DNA from: Trichostrongylus colubriformis
Lineage: Eukaryota > Nematoda > Chromadorea > Rhabditida > Trichostrongylidae
DNA: 64,000 nt
Assembly (NCBI GenBank): GCA_963978905.1
Contig: OZ022261.1
Location: 6,449,992-6,513,991, forward strand
Direction of reading: 5' to 3'
Under the pieces are notes generated by a model that was given only the letters and a program-made list of their open reading frames with translations, ran no database searches and had not been told where the DNA came from. This document shows, piece by piece, positions 10,920-22,848 of the stretch (position 1 is the stretch's first letter; the number at the start of each line of letters is the position of its first letter). The position numbers and the translations under genes were made by a program.

Positions 10920-11285
10920 TCAGCGAATTTTATTTGACCAGGAAGGATTCAAGAGGATGGGTAAGGTGATAGTAGAGGGGACAATGTCTGGAGAGTATGG
11001 TGGATGGGGCAGCACATCCCAGCCGGGCTCCTGTAGCTTGGCCTGGGTACACTGCGCCACGTATGGGTGGGCGTTGTCATGAAAGAGGGTGACCGCGGAC
11101 CTTCTCAGGCGCTTTTCTCGAATAGCGGCGGCGATCTGTTGGAACTGGTGGGTGCGTACGGAAGCGGGTACTGTCTCGCCCAGGGTCAAGCGTTCAGTTG
11201 AGGAAAATTTTTCAAAAAATACGACCCCTCCCCCCCCCCCACCCAAAAAAAGGGGCCCCAATACGACTTCTCTTTCTCTGCACAA
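10920..11285 (-). pseudogene. mariner transposase, C-terminal catalytic fragment
   Basis: The minus-strand frame contains VTLFHDNAHPYVAQCTQAKL followed by the LPHPPYSPD block, where mariner transposases carry the second and third catalytic Asp. After SPD the frame degenerates and the third motif is not intact. Broken by the poly-C tract near 11230 and by the insertion above it. Confidence 0.8.
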
Positions 11286-11734
11286 AAACCATCAATTAAG
11301 CATTTGTCGATTTTTTAAATGCTCACTACCAATATACAAGTAAATGGACACAAAAACCCGAAAAATATGTGATACAGGTGGAATTCCCAGTACTATACAC
11401 TCAATATATAATCTATGAATCCTAGATTCCAGATTCATCACGCTTCTGCCTCATAATCGAACAATTTCAAACAATAATTCAGAATACTCTACACATCTAG
11501 AGAAGTTAAGGATCTCATGTCAGGCGACGGTTGCGACGCGGCGATCACGATGGAACGTTATCTTCTCCATACTGAATTCCGGCATTTTGGAAATAGTTTG
11601 CAAACTTCAACTAGAGTCCATCTTTCGGACAGCTGTAAACTGTTTTCCTAATATTTCCCTCAGACCTATCCATTGCCCATTTGCTTTCCCCAATGGTTGC
11701 TTAGTTCTCGTTATGGGTTTCCAGATGAGGACTC

Positions 11735-12265
11735 GATGAGGAAAATTTTGAAGTGTTTCACGGAAATGGCCATAACTTCCTTCAAACTCAACCATATGAG
11801 TTCGTTTTGGTGAAGCAGGGTCTGCTTGGTTGTCGCTTCCGAATGGCTACCTGAGCTATGCCATATCTTCAAAACGAAGGAAGTTAGTTTGAGGGAAGCT
11901 TGATGAGGATTTGATGAGGAAAATTTCGAAGTGTTTCACGGAAATGGCCATAACTTCCTTCAAACCCAACCATATAAGTTCGTTTTGGTGGAGCAGGGTC
12001 TGCTAGGTTGTCGCTTTCGAATGGCTACCTGAGCTATGCCATATCTTCAAAACGAAGGAAGTTAGTTTGAGGGAAGCTTGATGAGGATTTGATGAGGAAA
12101 ATTTCGAAGTGTTTCACGGAAATGGCCATAACTTCCTTCAAACCCAACCATATAAGTTCGTTTTGGTGGAGCAGGGTCTGCTAGGTTGTCGCTTTCGAAC
12201 GACTACCTGAACTGTGTCATATCTCTAAAACCTTCAGGAAAGCCAGTTGAGGAAAGCTTTTTTCG
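11735..12265. repeat. three tandem units of about 178 bp
   Basis: Units are anchored by AAAACGAAGGAAGTTAG at 11871 and 12049 and by GTGTTTCACGGAAATGG in each unit. Two copies are nearly identical and the third is diverged from about 12198. Each unit also has a short inverted pair around AACTTCCTTC. They sit inside the mariner at 10697-13613. Confidence 0.8.
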
Positions 12266-12794
12266 CCGAATTTGCGAGATATTCCCAAGATTCTTCAGAA
12301 AATTGATTCATTGTTACTGAAATTTCTCTAGTATGCATCCTTCGCACTGGAAGGCCTTGTGGGAGGGCAAGAAGGGTCGGTTAGCTTCTCTGTGGGATGC
12401 GCCATGCATGAGGATTTCATCCACATTCTCAATGAATACAAACGTTTCTCCGGTCCGCATAGTGGCCGCTAACACTAGGTTACGTATTTGCGATCGTAGT
12501 AAGATATGAAAGAAGTCCATATCAGCTAATTTTTTGTTTCCATGCCATTGTTTCTGGAGTGTCCATCCATGGTGGTACCTGTTGATAGATATCGCTTTCC
12601 ACGGTCAATCTGTGAATTTCGGAGGTGTCTCTGTACGTGGTTTCGGTGTCAGCGGACCAACAAAAGGTCTATTGGCGTTGACCGGTTTCGTTGCGGATCG
12701 CGCCATGCATGAGGTTTCCATGATGATCACTGCCTACCTCAACAATTACGACCCCCCCCCCCTTCCTAGCGGACCGAATACGACCCCCCCCCCC

Positions 12795-13430
12795 CTATTG
12801 AGGATTCCTCAACGGAGGCTTGACCCTGGTCTCGCCTTGTGCCACCACCGCTTGAAAAGCATTCCCCCCTCGTCCAGAAGCAGCAGGGTTGAATCCTTTT
12901 CGGATGGAGGTCGGACATGGACTGCGTTGGAGGCTCGGCGTCACGTAGCGGCTAAAAGGCGCGGGGTGCGTTGGTATCGAACATTTCCCAGCTTTCATCG
13001 CCCGTAGCCAAATAGAAGAGAAAGTCGTTGCGATACAGGCGGAGCAGCAGCGATTGACAGATGCTCACACGGGCACTTTTGTGAGCATCCGTCAAGGCAT
13101 GTGGTCCATCGCGACGGCACTTTCCGGTAACCGAGCTCGTGGAGGTGACGAGTTACGGTTATGGGTGTTTGTCCATTCCTCTCCGCCAACTCGCGCGTGG
13201 CGGTTTCAGGATCGGCGCGAACGACGGAGAGCAGCGGCTCGTCGTCTCATGCTTGTGGGCGTCTCATGCGTGGCTTGTCTTCCATGTCAATCTCGCCGTT
13301 GCTGAAGCTGATGAGCCAGTGGCGCACGGTCTCGTAGCTCACTTATCCCTTGCCCAATGCAGCGTTGATGGAGTGGCGAGCTTTCGTCGCTTTGGCGCCG
13401 CAAGACCACTCATAGTAGACGACACCGCGT
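12795..13430 (-). pseudogene. mariner transposase, N-terminal (HTH) fragment
   Basis: Minus-strand pieces in order from 13430: a segment with SYETVRHWLISFSNGEIDME (first HTH), a linker with stops, then ITVTRHLHELGYRK (second HTH), and a further degenerate stretch. Several stop codons and shifts. Same element as 10920-11285. Confidence 0.7.
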
Positions 13431-13995
13431 GTTGGGTGGGTACCTACTACGGGCACTGTAGCTCTCTCCACGAAATCTGGTGGGTCAATATATATTTTAC
13501 TAGAAGTCTTAGAGAACATTCTATCATATTCCTGAACCGCCCATACCTGCCTCTAAGTGAACAAGAGTCATTGATTTTTTGGAAAAATTCACGAGACTTT
13601 TGGGACAACTTAATATTTTCCTTCCCTAGCGCAGGGCCCGTGAGCCCCTGATTGGGAGTTTATACAAAATCGCACGATTGTGCGAGCTATATCTCGGCTT
13701 AAGCTTGACAGTCATGATCAGCCATGGAAAGCCGTCAGCCGAAATACAACCAAACAAAAGGAAAACCCTAATGTGTTCCTACTCGTTTTTTCAACGCGTA
13801 TTTGCTAACAGTTCTTGTGAACTCTCGCTATTTTATTTTCAGAGAATTTTCTTTAGTTGCAATTTCTTTCATGATCCCATATGATGTTTTTCCATCACGT
13901 ATCAGTGACGTTTGTGAAGGGCACAGCATAGTCAGCTTGCTTAACGTCTTCCGTCCTATGTACAGTGTTACTACTCACTAATTTTTGCATTTCAG

Positions 13996-14178
13996 ATCTT
14001 TTAGAAGCTGATGGTGTGAGCGCAGACCACACCCCAAAAAAGAGATGCAATGGAGGTGCCATACGCTCGTCTTCTTTCGCTGTTACTACAGACATTGATG
14101 AACAGATAGCGCTTTATCTCAGCTTAGAGGAAGAGGACGAACCTGGACCCTCTGGGACACAACTGTATTCGAAACAAG
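13996..14178 (+). CDS. exon C1, acidic/Ser-rich module
   Basis: 183 nt, acceptor GCATTTCAG, donor G|gtcaac, phase 1-1. It reads LLEADGVSADHTPKKRCNGG and later IALYLSLEEEDEPGPSGTQL. The basic patch KKR could be part of a nuclear signal. Unknown family. Confidence 0.5.
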
Positions 14179-14308
14179 GTCAACTAATTCTCGAAAGATT
14201 TTATTCGTTACTGGGCGTACGGTCATTGCAACCTAAGCTGTGATGCTAGCATGTAACAGAAATTTGGTATTGCTGGGAAGGGATTTTTCTCAACCGAAAT
14301 TATTTCAG

Positions 14309-14467
14309 AGTCATCCAGGGAATTCGAATTGGTAGAGTACAGACTGGAGCTATCTGAATCTGAAGAGAGTACTGAAATTCGATCCAAGAAATCACCTCCT
14401 ATGGCAGAAGAAGCAAAAAAAGGTGTTCCTATAAAAAAAGTCACCATGCTAAAATTTCGCACACGAG
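14309..14467 (+). CDS. exon C2, Ser/Glu then Lys-rich module
   Basis: 159 nt, acceptor TATTTCAG, donor G|gtaacg, phase 1-1. It reads ESSREFELVEYRLELSESEE and on, ending in a Lys-rich stretch with KKGVPIKKVTMLKFRTR. Only 130 bp downstream of C1 and in compatible phase. Confidence 0.55.
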
Positions 14468-14524
14468 GTAACGTGGCTAGGTATTCATACTCACCATCGA
14501 GGCCGCAGTAGCACTTCGTGGGAT

Positions 14525-14755
14525 GGGTAGGAGGGCAGTGCGGACTTGCTGCTCATTGCTTATTTGCTTCCCACTCTGCGTCTCCGATTCTGTGACCGCC
14601 GTGTCTTTGCTCCACAGTCCATTAGCGTTCGCGCTTACACGGACAGCCCGCACCTCGTCGGACGTTACTTTAGTGCTGTATCTCGGCCGGATTCTCGTTT
14701 CTTCGCGTGAAACTTTGCGCCCGTAGTAAGCAAATACATTATAAATACAGTGCTC
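14525..14755. repeat. partial diverged R2 copy
   Basis: The right half resembles R2 (GTGCTGTATCTC, then TTCGCGTGAAA and GCAAATACATTATAAATAC). The left half is poorly conserved. Ends are not defined. Confidence 0.45.
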
Positions 14756-14759
14756 TACA

Positions 14760-16400
14760 TAATGATACCAATGAGCTGTCCAGAAAATTGGTTTTCAGAG
14801 AAATTAGGAAAGCTCTCCAAGTAAAAAGGTAACCGGTGTAGTTGTATGAAGCATGAACACCCAGAACATACAGAGGAACTTTTCTCTCATTCGTTTTGAA
14901 AGTGCCTCTTTTCCTACTCGGCAAAATGATACAGCCACCTCATGTTTCTCGGCATTTTTTACCTCGACCTGCCGCTGGTTGTAGTATCTTCAATGTCTGA
15001 TAAAGGCCGGAGGAAAACTGCTGTCCGATAAGGAAGATTGATTTACCCCAAAGTGAGGTCTGGAAATGTTCGACTGTCAGAATGTCAGATTGCGCGAAAA
15101 TGGCGACGGCTTCATTTTCAACTAGGGCTGTGCAGGGTGTGAAACTAGAAGGAGTATAAAGGTCTCCTTACACCCTCCGATAGAAGCATGCGCAGCGTTT
15201 CAAAGCAGATGTCGAGCTCTTTTGGGTCATGCTCGAGAGCAAGATCTTCTCTCGAGCTTAATGTGTCAGCAAAGACGGTTATTGATTGCTGAAGAAGTGT
15301 GGGTTCGTTTCTCGGCGAGAGATGAGTAGGGTATTTTGGAGTATCTGAATATCGCGAAACCAGAAAGATTGGCCCGATGGATGATAGCAGATCGCATCAA
15401 GTGTCTGATACGCTCCAGAGTTTGCACACCTTCCTCTCACGGTCTTCCACGTTGTTCTTCGTGACGAAAAGAAGTCCAGCTTGACGGTTCGAACGACTAC
15501 CGCCATAATTGCATGAGGGAAAGACTTTACACTGTAAAAAGAATTTCAAAGGAGGGAGAATCATGGAGTGGGATCGAGTAATCTTTTGAATTGGTTTCGT
15601 TCCTCAAAGGGTGAACCATCTGTTACCGAGTTTTCGTGCTTCGTACCCTTCTCTCATCGTGCGTTTCGAAACCTCAACCAAGATCTTGTTTCCGTGCAAA
15701 TTGATGGTCCATTCCATGTTAAGCGGAGCAGTTGGTCATGGTGAAGCCGTCACCGTATAGACATTCACTGGACGACGAGCGGCCATGACTTTGATGAAGG
15801 ATTCGTCAGAGTTTTGTGGTGAGAAGAACTTGTGCTGAGATAAACCTTTTTGAAAGAGTTGAGAGTTAAATAGGCTAGCATCGAACCATGGCACCAAGTG
15901 GACTGAAAACATTCTGAAAGTTTCTATGGGCCTAGATAATCAACTTTTGAGACTGTGTGTAAGACATTGTGTGCTTCCAAAATTTATTCCGAAAGACTCA
16001 AAACAGCTTTCACAAAAAAAAGTTGCAAAAAATGGTTGCAAAAGAGATCTGGCATGCTTTCGGCGCATGGCGCCTTTATCAAGCCTGAAAATGTACAAAT
16101 TAGATGTTATTTATAGACTCTGTTTGAAATAGTACAGTAGTATTTGTACTTAAACAACTTACTGCTGACACAGGACCACTGTACTTACCGTCAATGGGTG
16201 TCCCTGGTACTGGAGCAGAAAGAGAAATGGTGGACCCACCTTGACTTAACCCTTAAATAGCGCAGGTGTGCTATGGCTGTGATGATATTTGATATCACAC
16301 TCACTCCACAGTGCATAACACTGTAATCATGTGATTAGCTCAAGAGAGTCACTCAGCTTGAGTCTTCTGGAATAAATTTTAAAAGTCTCGCATTTTCTTA
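14760..16400. other. unassigned intron-like sequence
   Basis: No exon in the expected phase and no element ends found. Short minus-strand frames near 15280-15790 carry stops and match nothing I recognise. A segment 16412-16458 has a good acceptor (ACATTCAG) but meets a stop after 12 codons in phase 1. Confidence 0.35.
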
Positions 16401-17091
16401 CACACATTCAGATCAACATGAGGCTTCGGGACAAGACAATGCTTAAGAACAGTCGAGGTGTTCAATGCAATGGAGGACCGGATGCTCGGAGAGTGTGCAT
16501 TGTATCCCTTTTTTTGCTACTTCTTACTCGAATGTGTAGTTTGCTCAGTGGCTGTATCATTTTGCAAAGCAGTGAAGCGGCATCCTCGAAACAATGAAAA
16601 GTGGAAATTTCCTGTGTGTCCCAACTGGAATTTGGTATTGATCCACGAATGCTCGTCAGCACTGGCTACCGTTCCTACTTGGAGACTTTTTTCCGAATCA
16701 CTCTGCCAACAGTTGAAGAGCAATTCATGGGTGGCTGTATCATTATGTATATAGGTTTAGAAAAACACAAGTTTTCATGGAAGATTCTTCAATTGTTTTT
16801 TTACCTAGGCCTTAGTCGAGTATTGCGGGTGTTTCCTCAAGTAAGACGCTGAAACCTTGACAAAAATAGCGTCAATCGCCGTGCACCATGGAGTGTCCCT
16901 CCCTCTTCCTCGCACACTGGCATCTACTTCCCTTTTATTTTTGCTTTTCTTGCACGAGAATTTTCATGTGTTATGTTACAATAAATGAAGGTCGGTACCA
17001 ACGATAATGGTAAACGGTTCCTCCATGCTGTATAGAAAACTCTGTACATTTTTGGGGAATATAGTACGGCAGGCTAACAGCTTAAAGGAAT

Positions 17092-17512
17092 CTTCCACGG
17101 AAAATGAGTTTTCGTGTTACCCATACATTTATGTTGTAATTGCCTAATGTTGGCCTCATGCAAAATTTCACGTGAAAAAATGTGAATCTGGCTGAACAGC
17201 ACCACAAAGTGCGGTCCAGGTGGGCGGGGCCTCCGTGTAAAAGCCTCGTCTCGTCGTCCACCGTCGTTAGGAACGGAGAGTGGGACTGTTTACGTAACCT
17301 TCTGTTCCTACAATGCGTCTCCGACCACGGCGGACGACGGAACGAGGCTTTTACACGGAGGCCCCGCCCATCTGGACTGCACTTTGTGGTGCTGTATCTC
17401 ATCCAGATTCACATTTTTTCGCGTGAAATTTTGCATGAGGCCAACGTTAGGCAAATACAACATAAACATATGGGTAACACAAAAACTCATTTCCCGTGGA
17501 CGATTCCTTTAA
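17092..17512. mobile_element. hairpin MITE family R2, copy 2
   Basis: 421 bp starting TTAAAGGAATCTTCCACGG with the inverted end CGATTCCTTTAA. High similarity to 8464-8896 throughout, including the central GTTACGTAAACAGTCC region in inverted orientation. Confidence 0.8.
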
Positions 17513-17553
17513 AGTTTTGTCAGCTCTGGGAGATAGTGCCTGATTACTTACAG

Positions 17554-17682
17554 ATAGTTTCGGCTGCGATGCAGCTAAGTTCGAGGAAGTGGTACGAAAC
17601 GAGATAACATGGATTAACTGGTGGAACGCCAATTCCGATACCGAAAGAATTGAAGTGGGTGTCAAAATAAAATCAAAACGAG
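17554..17682 (+). CDS. exon C4, unknown module
   Basis: 129 nt, acceptor CTTACAG, donor G|gtgaga, phase 1-1. It reads SFGCDAAKFEEVVRNEITWI then NWWNANSDTERIEVGVKIKS. Trp-rich, unlike the low-complexity modules, possibly a folded segment. Not recognised. Confidence 0.5.
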
Positions 17683-17724
17683 GTGAGAAGGACATATGGT
17701 CTTAATGCCTTATTTTCTTGAAAG

Positions 17725-17847
17725 CACACAAAGATGATTATGATCACAGTATCTCTGAGTCAGTTATTGCTTGCCAGTGCTATCAGTCATCAACCCTTAA
17801 CCTGTTTCCTACGAAGCCCACTGCCGACCCCTCCGGGTGTAATTCCG
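17725..17847 (+). CDS. exon C5, Ser-rich module
   Basis: Acceptor TTGAAAG, donor G|gtgttg at 17848 giving 123 nt, phase 1-1: AHKDDYDHSISESVIACQCY and on. If the donor is not used the frame ends at TGA 17877-17879, which would make this a terminal exon. Both readings are open. Confidence 0.4.
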
Positions 17848-18334
17848 GTGTTGATGCAGAACAATTTGTCAACCGCTGAAGCAGCAGGGAAGAATGTGAC
17901 CTCGAATATGCTAGTATTTGTAAATTCTGTTCCGCCTACTATGTTAAGGTATCTCTTGTGATATCGGTGATGAAAGGATTACTCAACAGTATTAGGAAAT
18001 TTAATGAATGTATTCTCAACGAAATCAAGTGCAGTATTCAAAAGAAAGCACAAAAAAGGAAAATTTCTTTTGCACGAGCGCAGGATCCGTAAATCCGACA
18101 AAAAAAGTGCAGACCATTTGAGATATCGATCAATCTTTGAACTGTTTCCAATGGCAAGATAGGTCAGCGCCTGGTCTCGATTCGTATCTGCACAACGATC
18201 ACGCAGCCTTCCACGGGGCCCTCGCAGCCTTGTCCAAGCCCCGTGCCCCGCCCTTGGTCCCGAAAACTGCTGATCTCGAGGGGATGTATTTGCTGACTCA
18301 AGTTTTTTCCATGAAGCTTTGAGTCGTGTCCTTA

Positions 18335-18470
18335 TGCATTGCCGAAGTAGATTTATTGAAAGGATTGGAGTAGAATGATACATAGACAAAACCCCCGATT
18401 GAAGCCAGGTCAAATAACAGTCCAAAGTATTGGGTGGCCAGATCAAATACCTGGGCAATGATTCGGTGTC
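18335..18470 (-). repeat. 3' LTR of the Ty3/gypsy element
   Basis: Aligns with 23428-23560. The best block is ATTGGAGTAGAATGATACAT, followed by TGGGTGGCCAGATCA against CGGGTGGCTAGATCA. Only about 130 bp, very short for an LTR. Diverged with small indels, so the insertion is old. Confidence 0.7.
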
Positions 18471-18908
18471 CCCCCCCCTATCACCTCTCTCCTAGGATAG
18501 TGTGCCCCGGTTCCACTTGGCATACGGGCCAGTCTGAAGGAAATCCGGAGGGGCGTCGAGTTCCGGTCGATGGACGGTGTGTGGTAGCGTTGGCTGTGCT
18601 AGTGCAGTCGTCGTCATGATGGTCGTTCTTGTCGGAACGGCTGCTGCCGTAATGAATGGGTTTTTGACGAGAATGGTAAGTCGAAGGCAATCATCAGGTT
18701 GGATTTCATTCCATTGAGGCTCGAGGACATAATTTATTGAGATGGCGTTTCCAGATGTCTCCTTGAACCTTTATGACGTATAAGGCGCGTCCTGCCGATG
18801 TAGAAGACGTGCTGGGACCCATCTAAGTTGTCCGGAGAGGTAGTCCCTAGCGTCGATAAGATTGTTTGGCTTGAGTCTTCTCGGCTTGGCTCCATTTCTG
18901 CGATTGTA

Positions 18909-19433
18909 TTAGGTGTGTGCAGAATGAATGGCCAAAACAGAGCACTTTTTTCGAAACGCCATATCTTCGCTCAGACATAACTTTAAATGTAGAAAGGAAA
19001 ACCACCCGAATCTACACAACATTGCTAACGATCTGGTGAATGACTGCGAGAATTAATAAAGTCAACAATGGCATTTTCTGACTCGCGAGGTTTGGGGTTT
19101 TGCGTAGTTTTGCGCACACGGCAAAAACTGAGCAGTTAGGCATCGAGACTTTCTTTTACCCCCTTCATTCCCCTGACCTATCCCTAACGGATGACCACTT
19201 TTTCCGGGTCCTCGATGCAAACCTGCGTCAGAAGGAGTTCGGTGATACGATGCAGGTTGAAAATGCCATTTTTTCTTAATTTCCTCAATCCAGAAATCAT
19301 GATAGTATACCTTCTTTACCAAATCGTTGGCAAAGTTGGTTGATTCGAATGGTTTCTATTTCGACAAACAAAGTGGTAACTGAGCGAAGTTATGGCCAGT
19401 TATGTTTTAGCCATTTATTCTGCGTACACCTAA
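18909..19433 (+). mobile_element. 525-bp deleted mariner nested in the gypsy element
   Basis: TIRs TTAGGTGTGTGCAGAATGAA (left) and TTAGGTGTACGCAGAATAAA (right, complement), flanked by TA at 18907-18908 and 19434-19435. The plus strand at about 19160-19260 reads a transposase C-terminal block with LTDDHFFRVLDANLRQKEF. The N-terminal region is gone. Confidence 0.85.
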
Positions 19434-19639
19434 TAGTGTCCGACCATTTCTGTATGTGGCGTCTTTTCTGATGTTTCCTTCGGTTTCTGCAAATCCAGTA
19501 CGTTCCGCAGCCGTCGTCCTCTGAAGTTTTCTGCGGGGCAGCGTCTACCAGGCGAGGTGGCGGGGTGTGAATGTAGGTCAAGAGGAACGATTATAGAGAC
19601 ACAGAGGGTGACGGTGATTATCAATCCGCGAAGGCTTCG

Positions 19640-20254
19640 TTTGAAGGTGTCAATGAACCGCTCCGCTTGACTGTTTGACTGTGGGTGAAATGGCGGCGAC
19701 CGGATCTGCTTGATTCCATTCTTCCGGCAGAAGTTCTAGAACTCGGCAGTGGTGAACTGGGCTCCATTATCCGAGACTCTCAGGAAGTCCGAATCGAGCA
19801 AAGAGGCTGTGAATTTCTTTGAGAGTTGCAGTACTAGCGGTTGAAGTCATGGGAATACCATCTGGCCATTTAGAGAAGGCGTCGACGACCACCAGATACG
19901 AGATTCTCACAAGTGGACCCGCGAAGTCGCTGTGAATGCAACTCCATGGTGCGATTGTTCGAGACCATGAGTATAGCGTGTTCTCGACGGGCAGTTTGGC
20001 AGCTTCCTGACAGTCGTGCATGTGCACACAGGCTTCTCCACACCTTCATTGAGCCTTATCCAGAATACGAAGCTTCGGGCTAAGGCCTTCATCCGGTTGT
20101 TTCCTTGGTGTCCTTCGTAGAGCATCCTAAGGGTAGACGGTTGTTGTAAAGACGGGATGATGCTGCGGGTTCCGAAGAGTAGACAACCTCGCTGCCTTGA
20201 TAGATCGTTCCGAAGATGGGCATATCTCCAGCTGCTGTGTGTCACGTGGTTCAA
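19640..20254 (-). pseudogene. Ty3/gypsy integrase
   Basis: Minus-strand pieces: an N-terminal zinc-binding-like part with RMLYEGHQGNNRMKALAR (about 20150), the core with CIHSDFAGPL and VVVDAFSKWP (about 19930-19870), and downstream SDNGAQFTTAEF (about 19760), then PFHPQSN. The core D,D(35)E layout is visible although the frame shifts several times. A stop follows the TTAEF block. Confidence 0.8.
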
Positions 20255-20303
20255 AACTTGTAGTTGGCAGTCGTCCTCAGCATATCTCCGGCAGAAACGT
20301 TGC

Positions 20304-21567
20304 TTACGATTTGAGTAGTATGCAGAAACTCTGCTCAGCTCTGAAAATAGCCAGGAGTGGCTTATGATCGTTGAGAAAGGTGGAGTGGCGTTCTAGAGGT
20401 ATCGATGAAACTTGCGGACGGCTAAGACAAGTGCGAGACCCTCCTTTTCTATCTGGCCATATTTCTTCGCTGCTGGTGTGAGAGCGCGGCTCGCATGGTA
20501 GATGGCTTTTCCTGAGCATCGTGGTTTCGGTTTAAAATAGCTCCTCCTATCTCGTATTCTGATGCGTTGGTCGCAGTGATCATTGGTAAGGAGTCATAAT
20601 GAGTGAGTAGCAAATCCGAAGCGAGTACCTCCTCGGTGTTGGAAAGCGGCGGCGCATTCAGGGTTCCTGTCGAAAGGTGCATCCTTCTTGAGTAATGCGT
20701 CCAGTGGTGCATGAAGCTAGCGCATTTTTGGTGCAGTGCTCCGTAATAGTTTATGAGTCCAAGGAATGACCGAATCTGGGTGGTATCCTTCGGTTTTGGC
20801 ATCTGAGATATGGCGTCGATCTTCTTGGGATCGGGTCGGCGTCCGGTGGCTGTGATGACGTTCCCGTGATAGGTGAGCTGAGTCATTGCGAAATGGCACT
20901 TGTCTATACGGACGCGGAAGCCGTAAGCGGTCTTCGAAAGTAGGGCTTCGAAGTTGGCCTTATGCTCGGAGAGGGTACGGCCGGTTACGATGACGTTGTC
21001 TAGATTGGCACCAACGCCGCTGAGTCTAGCGACCACGGAGTCGATTATCTAAATGAAGATGTTAGGAGCGGATTTGATTTCAAATGGTAGGCGGTCGTAG
21101 CGGTAGAGTTCTTCATGTGTAATGATGATTAGGAACTCTTTGCAGTCCTCGTCGACTTTAATTGTAGATGGGCGTCCGCTAAGTTGATTTGCGAAAGACT
21201 ATTCCATCATTGAGATTGGTAAAAACGTCCTCCGCAGTGGGCGGTGGGTGTCGGTGCAGGAGCCAAGTGTCGTTGAGTCCTGTCGAAGAGTCGGTGCAAA
21301 GTCGAATGGATTCACGGCTTTTCTCACGAGTACGATTGGTGCAGCACACCGCGAATAGTCAACGGCTGAAATGAGAGCCATCAGACGGTCGATTTCGGGG
21401 TTAAGAAGCGGTACGGAGACGTAGGGAACCGGTTTTTCTTTGATGAAGATCGGGCGTATATCGCGTTTTAGGTAGAGAGCCCCCTTGGCTTTAGTGCAAC
21501 ATGCAAGTCTATGCTTGAAACCTTCACGGTGGTCTGCTTCAGCTTGGCAACGGTCTGATTTCGAAGC
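20304..21567 (-). pseudogene. Ty3/gypsy reverse transcriptase and RNase H
   Basis: Minus-strand frames include VDYSRCAAPIVLVRK (RT start, about 21350), GVGANLDNVIVTGRTLSEHK (around 21010; the usual catalytic Y-x-D-D is altered, LDN), TYHGNVITATGRRPDPKKID, RSFLGLINYYGA, and RNase H parts ATNASEYEIGGAILNRN and NDHKPLLAIF. Several frameshifts and stops. Truncated upstream by the repeat-U insertion. Confidence 0.85.
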
Positions 21568-21571
21568 GCCT

Positions 21572-22135
21572 TGTAGTTAAAGACAGCATTAGGGGTTATG
21601 TGGTAATGGAGAGATCCCTACAAGAAGTCACTCACATGATAGTCCTGGGCCTAAGAAGGCTATCTGTGCCGAAATTCTGGTGAAAAAGTGCCCCTCCGAC
21701 CTGTAGTAGATGCAAAACGCCGCAATCCTCCAACTGTTCCGCCTCTTGATACAACGATCCCGCCTCCCGATGACGTAATTCCCGATTGACTGGGGTGAGA
21801 GCGGCCAAGGAGATGCGACAGGATCGAAGGTTTTCCGGCGCGCTTTCGCAGTTTTAGCTTGAAGCTCACTCCAAAAAGTAGATGCTGTCGTACCTAACAT
21901 TCCCTTGTGTTTATAGGCAACATGCCAATGGAAAACTAGATCAGACTACTCCCCTCTTGAAGGAATCGTGCGCGTCGAGAATCAACAGAGGAGAGGGGGT
22001 CCTATTTCTCCGGTTTCTGGCCAATTCCATTCGATGTTTCTTCACTGTCCTCTTACTAGCCATCTCGACTTTCACATTCACTACTTACTTTACTTTTCGT
22101 CCGACTTTCCCCTGATGCTGCCTTTAAGCATCTGG
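21572..22135 (+). repeat. repeat family U copy nested in gypsy pol
   Basis: Separates the protease from the RT of the gypsy element and matches about 55690-56120 on the same strand. Shared blocks include TAGCTTGAAGCTCACTCCA and AAAGACAG...TTAGGGGT. No encoded protein recognised. The left boundary near 21572 is set by the start of similarity. The right boundary is approximate. Confidence 0.7.
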
Positions 22136-22263
22136 ACCATCTGTAGGTTGAACATCTTTAGTACAGAATAGAAGTCCGGACTTTGTTCGACTTATGTGAT
22201 TCCGAGAAGATCAAGATCATGCGCACGTAGCAGACTTCTCGTGTAGGATGGGCCTTTCCTCGG

Positions 22264-22848
22264 TTATACTGCTACGAAAGCAGCCTTGAATCTTCCGTGG
22301 ATCGAAAGCGTCACGACATTGGCCCCTTTGAAGACATCGTAGGTCCTCTGGAGGTGCAGGCTTCCGAGTTGCATCCAAGTTGGACGAGAACTGATTATGA
22401 CGTCGGCGCCAGTGTCGATTTGGAGCCGAGTGGGATTTTCATTGATGCGATTTTCCAAGTATTTTGGACATCTCCCGGGCGACCGATGACGCGTTGGTAC
22501 CAGGTGTGCGGTGATGACTGCTTGGAACGACGTCGAGATGCAGTCATCAACTTGTGAGCGGCACTGATAGCGTGGCGATTGTCTGGGCAGTCTTTCTTCC
22601 AATGCTGCTGCCGATAGTCGGACATGGCGATGGAGGTGATGGTATGGCTGGAGGGTGTAGGCGCTTCTTCCTTTTCTGAATAGCGCAGACTGCCGGCGAG
22701 GTGACGCATTCGACGATTTAATCACAGATTTCCAGGTGTGATACTCCCTGGCTAAATCGTCAAAGGTATTCTTCTCGTCTTCGTCCAGCTTACGAAGAAA
22801 GCGCACGTGGTAGTCGGCAAATTCCGGGGTTTGGAACGCGAATATCAA
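22264..22848 (-). pseudogene. Ty3/gypsy gag C-terminus and aspartic protease
   Basis: One long minus-strand frame: an N-terminal gag-like part (FRKLDEDEKN-type charged region), a zinc-knuckle remnant readable in a neighbouring frame (HWKKDCPDNRH), and the protease active site LQIDTGADVIISS (D at residue 145 of this frame). The DTGA motif is intact, but a frameshift separates knuckle and protease. Confidence 0.75.

Larger units (their letters stand above)
10697..13613 (-). mobile_element. decayed mariner element, split by an internal insertion
   Basis: TIRs TTAGGTTGTCCCA (left) and TTAAGTTGTCCCA (right, complement), with TA at 10695-10696 and 13614-13615. The 5' transposase part is at 12795-13430 and the 3' part at 10920-11285. 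Between them lies about 1.2 kb of foreign sequence including a 178-bp tandem repeat. Poly-C runs near 11230, 12755 and 12790 are unusual and may be decay or assembly artefacts. Confidence 0.75.

Noticed and set aside
17979..18458. 159-codon minus-strand frame across the gypsy LTR
   Set aside because: It runs across the LTR boundary, so it cannot be an ancestral gene.
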